Positions 27,689 through 34,717 of a DNA stretch of 34,717 nucleotides are shown here, piece by piece. The notes below the pieces were generated by a model. The model was given only the letters and a program-made list of their open reading frames with translations, had not been told where the DNA came from and ran no database searches. The DNA is from JAZDJP01 sp043803805. GTDB taxonomy: Bacteria > Planctomycetota > JAZDJP01. The translations under genes and the position numbers were made by a program. The DNA lies in the NCBI GenBank assembly GCA_043803805.1, contig JAZDJP010000100.1, positions 1 through 34,717 of the forward strand, in the 5' to 3' direction. Each line of letters starts with the position of its first letter. Position 1 is the stretch's first letter.

Positions 27689-29260
27689 CTACCAGTTGTC
27701 CGTCCGGAACGGCGAGGCCGGGAGCCCCTCGCGGTTGTAGAGATTGGCTCCGTCGGGATTCATCGAGAAGGCGTAACGCACGGCGGCCGGCCCCTTGACC
27801 TTGGGGCTGGAGACCACCACGGTTTCACCATCAATAACCGCGTCCGCCCACTGCCAGCCCTTGTCCGCGCCGGCGATCGCGAAGCGGCGGAGTTTGCCCT
27901 CCTTGTTCTCGACCGCCGGGGCCCGGCCGTCCTTCCGGCCCACCATCAGTCCGGAGCCGACGTGATCGAAATGGAGTCGGATCGTATCGCCCTCGACCTT
28001 CATCTCCCGGAAGAGCGGGCCGGAGACGACGGTGACGTCCTTCCGCCCGTAGTCGCGGGCCATCGCCCAGCGGGCCAGGCGCGAGCCGACGTCGTACTTG
28101 TTCCGGGGATGAATGTCGCCCGCCTCGCCGATGTCAATGATGACGGCCATGCCGGTGTTGGGGATGGCCAGCGCCCTGGTCTGCGCCGCGCGAACCCGGG
28201 CCCAGCCATCGCCGCCGGCCGGGTTCTCATTTGGGTTCTGGTAATTGGCGAGTTGGACGAAGTAGAAGGGGAAATCCCCCTGGCCCCAGATCCTGCGCCA
28301 GCCGCCCACCAGGGCGCGCATCTTGTCGCCGTAGCCGGCGCCCTCGCTCCCGTTGGACTCGCCCTGGTACCAAAGCGCGCCCTTGATCGGCAACCGGACG
28401 AGAGGATGGATCATCGCGTTGTACATGGCGCCCCAACCGCTGGCGGCGGGATGGGCGGGAAGGGCCGGCGCCGGAGGAAGCCGCGCGCCTTGCGGCAAGG
28501 CGGCCCGGGTCTCGGCGATCCATCGCTCCAGGGCGTCCAGCGCCTTGGGCAGTTCGACGGCCTGATGATGGGCCACGGCCTTCCGCCGGTCGGCAAGCGC
28601 CCCCGCCAACTCGGGAACCAACTCCAGGCCCTCGGGCGGCGTCCAGGGTTCGATGGCCGTGCCGCCCCAGTTGTCGTCCAGGATGCCGATGGGCACCCCG
28701 GTGCGCTGGTGAATCTCGCGGGCGAAATAGAACCCAACGGCGGTGAAGCCGCCGGCCGTCTGCGGCGTGCATGCCTGCCAGGGCGTCGCCGCGGGGGCGT
28801 CATCCTCCGGGTAGGCCGAAGTCACGTGCTGAAACTTGATCCGCCGGATCCCGGAAAGGTCCGCGGCCTTGATATCCTCCGCCGCGCCGACGCAACCCTT
28901 CAGGGCCATTTCCATGTTGGACTGGCCGGAGCAGAGCCAGATGTCACCGACAATCAGGTTCTTCAGAGTGATGGTATTCCCGCCGGTCACGGTCAGTTCA
29001 AGGCCCTCGCCCTCCTTCACGGCGGGGAACTCGACGGCCCACCGCCCCTGGGCGTCGGCCTGGGCGGCGGCCTCCTTTCCGGCCAGTGCGACCTTCACCG
29101 CCTCGCCGGGCGCGGCCCAGCCCCAGACCCGGACGGGCGCCTCGCGCTGGAACATCATGTTGTCGGTGAAAATCTTCGGCAGACGCACATCCGCCCGGAT
29201 GGCGGCCGGCAGGATTCCCCCCAGGATCATGACCCCGCAAACCAGCCGCAATCGTTTCAT
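27689..29260 (-). CDS. Sialate O-acetylesterase family protein (SASA domain)
   Basis: 523 residues with a signal peptide (about 1-23, LVCGVMILGGILPAAIRA). Typical SASA/sialate O-acetylesterase features in order: RLPKIFTDNMMFQREAPVRVWGWAAPGE, an immunoglobulin-like region, the nucleophile block WLCSGQSNMEMAL with Ser114, NWGGTAIEPWTP, ALWYQGESNG and the His block GDIHPRNKYDVG. The end ANLYNREGLPASPFRTD is a family signature seen in bacteroidetes, planctomycetes and lentisphaeres. The enzyme removes acetyl groups from sialic acid or, in many bacteria, from plant polysaccharides, outside the cytoplasm. It starts 3 bases after the carB stop and so probably lies in its transcript; the dnaA promoter lies just after its stop. 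Confidence 0.9.
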   Translation of the reverse strand: MKRLRLVCGVMILGGILPAAIRADVRLPKIFTDNMMFQREAPVRVWGWAAPGEAVKVALAGKEAAAQADAQGRWAVEFPAVKEGEGLELTVTGGNTITLKNLIVGDIWLCSGQSNMEMALKGCVGAAEDIKAADLSGIRRIKFQHVTSAYPEDDAPAATPWQACTPQTAGGFTAVGFYFAREIHQRTGVPIGILDDNWGGTAIEPWTPPEGLELVPELAGALADRRKAVAHHQAVELPKALDALERWIAETRAALPQGARLPPAPALPAHPAASGWGAMYNAMIHPLVRLPIKGALWYQGESNGSEGAGYGDKMRALVGGWRRIWGQGDFPFYFVQLANYQNPNENPAGGDGWARVRAAQTRALAIPNTGMAVIIDIGEAGDIHPRNKYDVGSRLARWAMARDYGRKDVTVVSGPLFREMKVEGDTIRLHFDHVGSGLMVGRKDGRAPAVENKEGKLRRFAIAGADKGWQWADAVIDGETVVVSSPKVKGPAAVRYAFSMNPDGANLYNREGLPASPFRTDNW

Positions 29261-29263
29261 CGT

Positions 29264-32509
<3,246 letters not shown>

Positions 32510-32555
32510 GGCATTTCCTCCAGCAGGTCGGGTGGGGCGGGCAAATTGGGGGTTT

Positions 32556-32582
32556 ATTATGCCCGCCGGGCTGGGAAATCAA
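32556..32582 (-). promoter_or_regulatory. Candidate carB promoter
   Basis: Minus strand: TTGATT (32582-32577), a 15-base spacer and CATAAT (32561-32556). The spacer is short and shifted readings (ATAATA, TAATAA) are possible. It lies about 46 bases before ATG. Confidence 0.4.
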
Positions 32583-32593
32583 GGCAAATGAGT

Positions 32594-32648
32594 ACCACGG
32601 AAACACGGAAAATTGATGACATTGTGACATCACGGAACCACGGAAATC
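32594..32648. repeat. 'ccacggaaacacgg' micro-repeat upstream of the PHP gene
   Basis: ACCACGGAAACACGGAA (32594-32610) and a degenerate copy ACCACGGAAATCGG (32637-32650) enclose a TTGATGACATTGTGACATC core. It belongs to the same family as at 1068 and 34201. The gap 32510-32685 has no gene. Confidence 0.85.
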
Positions 32649-32685
32649 GGGTAAAATGGCCGGGGCTCTTATGCGGGAGGATGCC

Positions 32686-34191
32686 ATGTCCGATTTTCTC
32701 GAAACCCCCTACTTGGAAATGCCCGGGGCCGTGTGGCTTCGGGGGAATCTTCACGCCCATTCGACGCGCTCCGACGGCGCCCTCGACCCGCAGGAGGTGA
32801 TCGACGCCTACGCCGCGTGCGGGCATGATTTCCTGGCGCTTTCCGACCACGACCTCCCGGCCGATTACACCGGGCTCGACCCGCGGGGGATGATCCTCGT
32901 TCCTGCGTTCGAGATCACCAAGAACGGCGAGCACGTGGTCGCCGTCGGTTGCCGCTCACCGATAGAGCCGTCCGCCGACCGCCAGGCGGTGGTGGACGCG
33001 ATTTCCGCCGCGGGGGGAATCGCGGTGCTGGGGCACCCGAACTGGGAGGCGGACTTCGATCATTTTCCCCTTGCGCGGATGGCGGCGCTTTCCGGGTATG
33101 CCGGCATCGAGGTCTACAACGGGGGCATCCTTGAGGGTCCGGGCAGCACCCTGGCGACGGACAAGTGGGATCTTCTCCTGGCCGGCAACCCGCGGGTCCG
33201 GGGGTTCGCCACCGACGACAGCCATATCCTGTCCAATGTCGGCCGGGGATGGATCGGCGTCCGCGCGGCGGAGAGGTCGCTCGATGCGCTGATCGCGGGC
33301 ATCGCCGCGGGGAGCTTCTACGCCTCCAGCGGCGTCATCATCGAACAGGTCGCGGTGACCGGGTCGCGTCTCGTCATCACCGCCCCCGGGGCCGAGGCCA
33401 TCGCCGTGATCGGCCCGCACGGGCGGCGGCTCGCCGGAGTGGAGGCCCCGGAACTCATTTATAATGTCCGCGGCTGCGAGTACCCGTTCTTCCGGGTCGA
33501 GTGCGTCGGCCGCGCCGGACGCATGGCCTGGACCCAACCCTTCACCGTGGGCGCCCGGGAACGGGAGCGCCGGGAACAATTGATGGCCGAGCGACCGGTC
33601 CTGCGCGCCGGACGCGCCGCACAGGCGCCGCCGCCGGACGAGCCCCTGGACGGCCCCGCCTGGCGGACGGCGGCCTGGACCGATTGTTTTCTGGCCAGTC
33701 GGACCGCGGAGGCCCCGCCGGTGCGCACGGAACTCGGGGTACTCGTCGCCGGAGGGCGGATCCACGTCGCCTTCCGGTGCGAGGAGCCGGAAATGAACCG
33801 GTTGCGCTCGCGGGTCCAGGAGCATGGACGCCCCACCCTCTGGGCGGACGATGGGGTGGAAGTGTTCCTGGACGTGGGCGGCGCCGGCCAGCGCTATTTC
33901 CAGATTCTGGCGAACTCCGCGGGGTTCGCCCACGCGTCCGAACGGACCGGGCCCGACGCCGAGACCGGACGGACCCTCGCGGTGCAGACCCGCCCCGGGC
34001 GGTGGGCGCGAGGGTGGACTCTGGTCCTGGCGGTTTCCCTCGCCGACCTCGGCGCCGGGGGCGCGCCGGGGACGCGTTGGGGCTTCAACGCGGTCCGGAA
34101 CCGCACCCCCCATCCGGAACACTTCTCCTGGAGCTACACCGGCCGGAGCAACCATGCGCCGGGGCGGTTTGGATGGCTCGAATTTGCGTGA
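32686..34191 (+). CDS. PHP-domain hydrolase with C-terminal CBM9-like domain
   Basis: 501 residues. Residues about 17-245 are a PHP (polymerase and histidinol phosphatase) metal domain: RGNLHAHSTRSDG (His23, His25, Asp30), ALSDHD (Asp54, His55), VLGHPNW, EVYNGG and TDDSH, which together would hold a metal cluster for phosphoesterase chemistry. Residues about 320-501 resemble a beta-sandwich of the CBM9/DOMON-like type: PLDGPAWRTAAW, LWADDGVEVFLDVGG, RYFQILANSAG, RWARGWTLVLAVSLADLG and GFNAVRNR. This fusion suggests a hydrolase acting on, or docked to, a carbohydrate or cell-surface glycan; no signal peptide is visible. GGGAGG lies 5 bases before ATG 32686; an earlier ATG (32656) lies within a TAAAATGG promoter-like sequence and was rejected. 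Confidence 0.85.
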   Translation: MSDFLETPYLEMPGAVWLRGNLHAHSTRSDGALDPQEVIDAYAACGHDFLALSDHDLPADYTGLDPRGMILVPAFEITKNGEHVVAVGCRSPIEPSADRQAVVDAISAAGGIAVLGHPNWEADFDHFPLARMAALSGYAGIEVYNGGILEGPGSTLATDKWDLLLAGNPRVRGFATDDSHILSNVGRGWIGVRAAERSLDALIAGIAAGSFYASSGVIIEQVAVTGSRLVITAPGAEAIAVIGPHGRRLAGVEAPELIYNVRGCEYPFFRVECVGRAGRMAWTQPFTVGARERERREQLMAERPVLRAGRAAQAPPPDEPLDGPAWRTAAWTDCFLASRTAEAPPVRTELGVLVAGGRIHVAFRCEEPEMNRLRSRVQEHGRPTLWADDGVEVFLDVGGAGQRYFQILANSAGFAHASERTGPDAETGRTLAVQTRPGRWARGWTLVLAVSLADLGAGGAPGTRWGFNAVRNRTPHPEHFSWSYTGRSNHAPGRFGWLEFA

Positions 34192-34200
34192 GGGACCTAC

Positions 34201-34234
34201 ACCACGGAAACACGGAAGGACCACGGAGACACGC
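34201..34234. repeat. 'ccacggaaacacgg' micro-repeat after the PHP gene
   Basis: ACCACGGAAACACGGAA (34201-34217) followed by a degenerate CCACGGAGACACGC (34221-34234). It belongs to the same family as at 1068 and 32594. Confidence 0.85.
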
Positions 34235-34272
34235 TAACTTGGGGACATAATACTTATCTTCCTCAAGGCATG

Positions 34273-34302
34273 GCCCCCCTCCCCATTCTTCACCCCGATG
34301 AT
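34273..34302. repeat. Inverted copy of the 16061 repeat
   Basis: Reverse complement of 16061-16089 at 28 of 29 positions. The preceding CTTGGGGACATAATACTTATC (34238-34258) resembles, from memory, sequences found next to REP-associated transposase genes, but no such gene is in the window. Confidence 0.7.
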
Positions 34303-34324
34303 ATGGAACCCCGTCATGAAAATT

Positions 34325-34353
34325 TTGGCCCAAGCCAGGATTTTATGTAAGAT
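34325..34353 (+). promoter_or_regulatory. Candidate promoter of the terminal sigma-factor gene
   Basis: TTGGCC (34325-34330), a 17-base spacer and TAAGAT (34348-34353), ending 41 bases before ATG 34395. Confidence 0.45.
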
Positions 34354-34394
34354 TTCGCGGGTTTTAAACAATGGCTATTGAGAAGGAGAATTCC

Positions 34395-34717
34395 ATGGAC
34401 TTGCGAGCGGGACAGGAGGAGATTTTCCGGCAGGTGGTTTTGCACCGCACGATGCTTTCGGCCTATATTTACGCGATTGTGCGGGATTCGGATTTGGCGG
34501 AAGACACCCTGTCCGATGTCTCGGTTGAGATTGCCCGGAGTTTCGAACATTTTGACGCCTCCCAGCCGTTTGCCCCATGGGCGCGCGGGGTGGCCCGGCG
34601 CGTGGCGCTGGCGAATCTCCGAAAACGGTCCGCGTTGCCGAAACTGCTGGATACCGAGATGCTGGACGCCGTGGGAGCGGAAATGGATGCGCTCGGCGAC
34701 CAAAAAGATCTCGAGAA
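34395..34717 (+). CDS. RNA polymerase sigma factor, ECF-like, N-terminal part
   Basis: 107 codons are visible before the window ends. The start ATG 34395 has AAGGAG upstream with 8 bases spacing. Sigma region 2 is clear: QEEIFRQVVLHRTMLSAYIYAIVRDSDLAEDTLSDVSVEIARSFEHFDASQPFAPWARGVARRVALANLRKRS, with the W-A-R-G-VA-R pattern typical of the 'Rhodopirellula/Verrucomicrobium' group of sigma-70 factors. Region 4 and any C-terminal extension lie beyond the window, so whether it too carries a membrane and sensor domain cannot be seen. It probably directs RNA polymerase to specific stress or envelope promoters; the adjacent genes downstream, outside the window, would tell which. Confidence 0.85.
   Translation, partial: MDLRAGQEEIFRQVVLHRTMLSAYIYAIVRDSDLAEDTLSDVSVEIARSFEHFDASQPFAPWARGVARRVALANLRKRSALPKLLDTEMLDAVGAEMDALGDQKDLE

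Noticed and set aside
34238..34302. Insertion sequence with transposase
   Set aside because: Only a REP-like fragment is present; no transposase gene or terminal repeats are visible in the window.

Overview
The window is about 34.7 kb of high-G+C bacterial chromosome around a replication-initiation locus (carB, an acetylesterase gene, dnaA, dnaN, dciA, gyrB, gyrA). Several features point to the PVC superphylum (Planctomycetes, Verrucomicrobia, Lentisphaerae) or a related uncultured phylum: a sigma factor carrying a membrane segment and an extracytoplasmic domain, a second sigma factor resembling the Rhodopirellula/Verrucomicrobium group, a pseudopilin tail, a secreted sialate O-acetylesterase, and gaps filled with many families of short degenerate repeats. 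This placement rests on gene style alone; there is no rRNA, and no tRNA was seen.

Left part (1-8.1 kb): the tail of a pseudopilin gene with a strong terminator, a membrane-anchored unknown protein, an orphan ABC ATPase, a convergent SMP-30-type lactonase, an O-antigen-ligase-like protein with C-terminal TPRs, and, on the minus strand, the most striking gene: one reading frame joining an ECF-type sigma factor, a transmembrane segment and a complete serpin with an intact inhibitory hinge.

Middle part (8.1-19 kb): divergent from the sigma-serpin gene is a cluster of a SPFH/Band-7 membrane protein, a 42-residue Cys protein, a GIN-domain (DUF2807) surface protein and a 58-residue Arc-like regulator. 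An unknown anchored coiled-coil protein follows, then a degenerate trypsin-like protein next to an active-looking HtrA protease with several PDZ domains, a HAD hydrolase, a low-G+C lipoprotein and a minus-strand protein combining a C39-like cysteine peptidase with a HExxH metallopeptidase. Envelope proteolysis is a recurring theme, which fits a serpin-bearing sigma factor as a possible sensor of protease activity (inference).

Right part (18.8-34.7 kb): a minus-strand core block. dnaA has its own promoter and encodes only the AAA+ and DNA-binding domains. A putative oriC lies between dnaA and dnaN. Then dnaN-dciA-gyrB-gyrA-amidohydrolase are tightly packed with overlapping starts and stops; recF is absent from the usual place. 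Upstream lie carB and the esterase gene. On the plus strand are a PHP-domain protein with a carbohydrate-binding-like tail and the start of a second sigma factor, cut by the window edge.

Almost every gap outside the core operon contains short repeats of at least seven kinds, including paired hairpins whose loops are complementary to each other.
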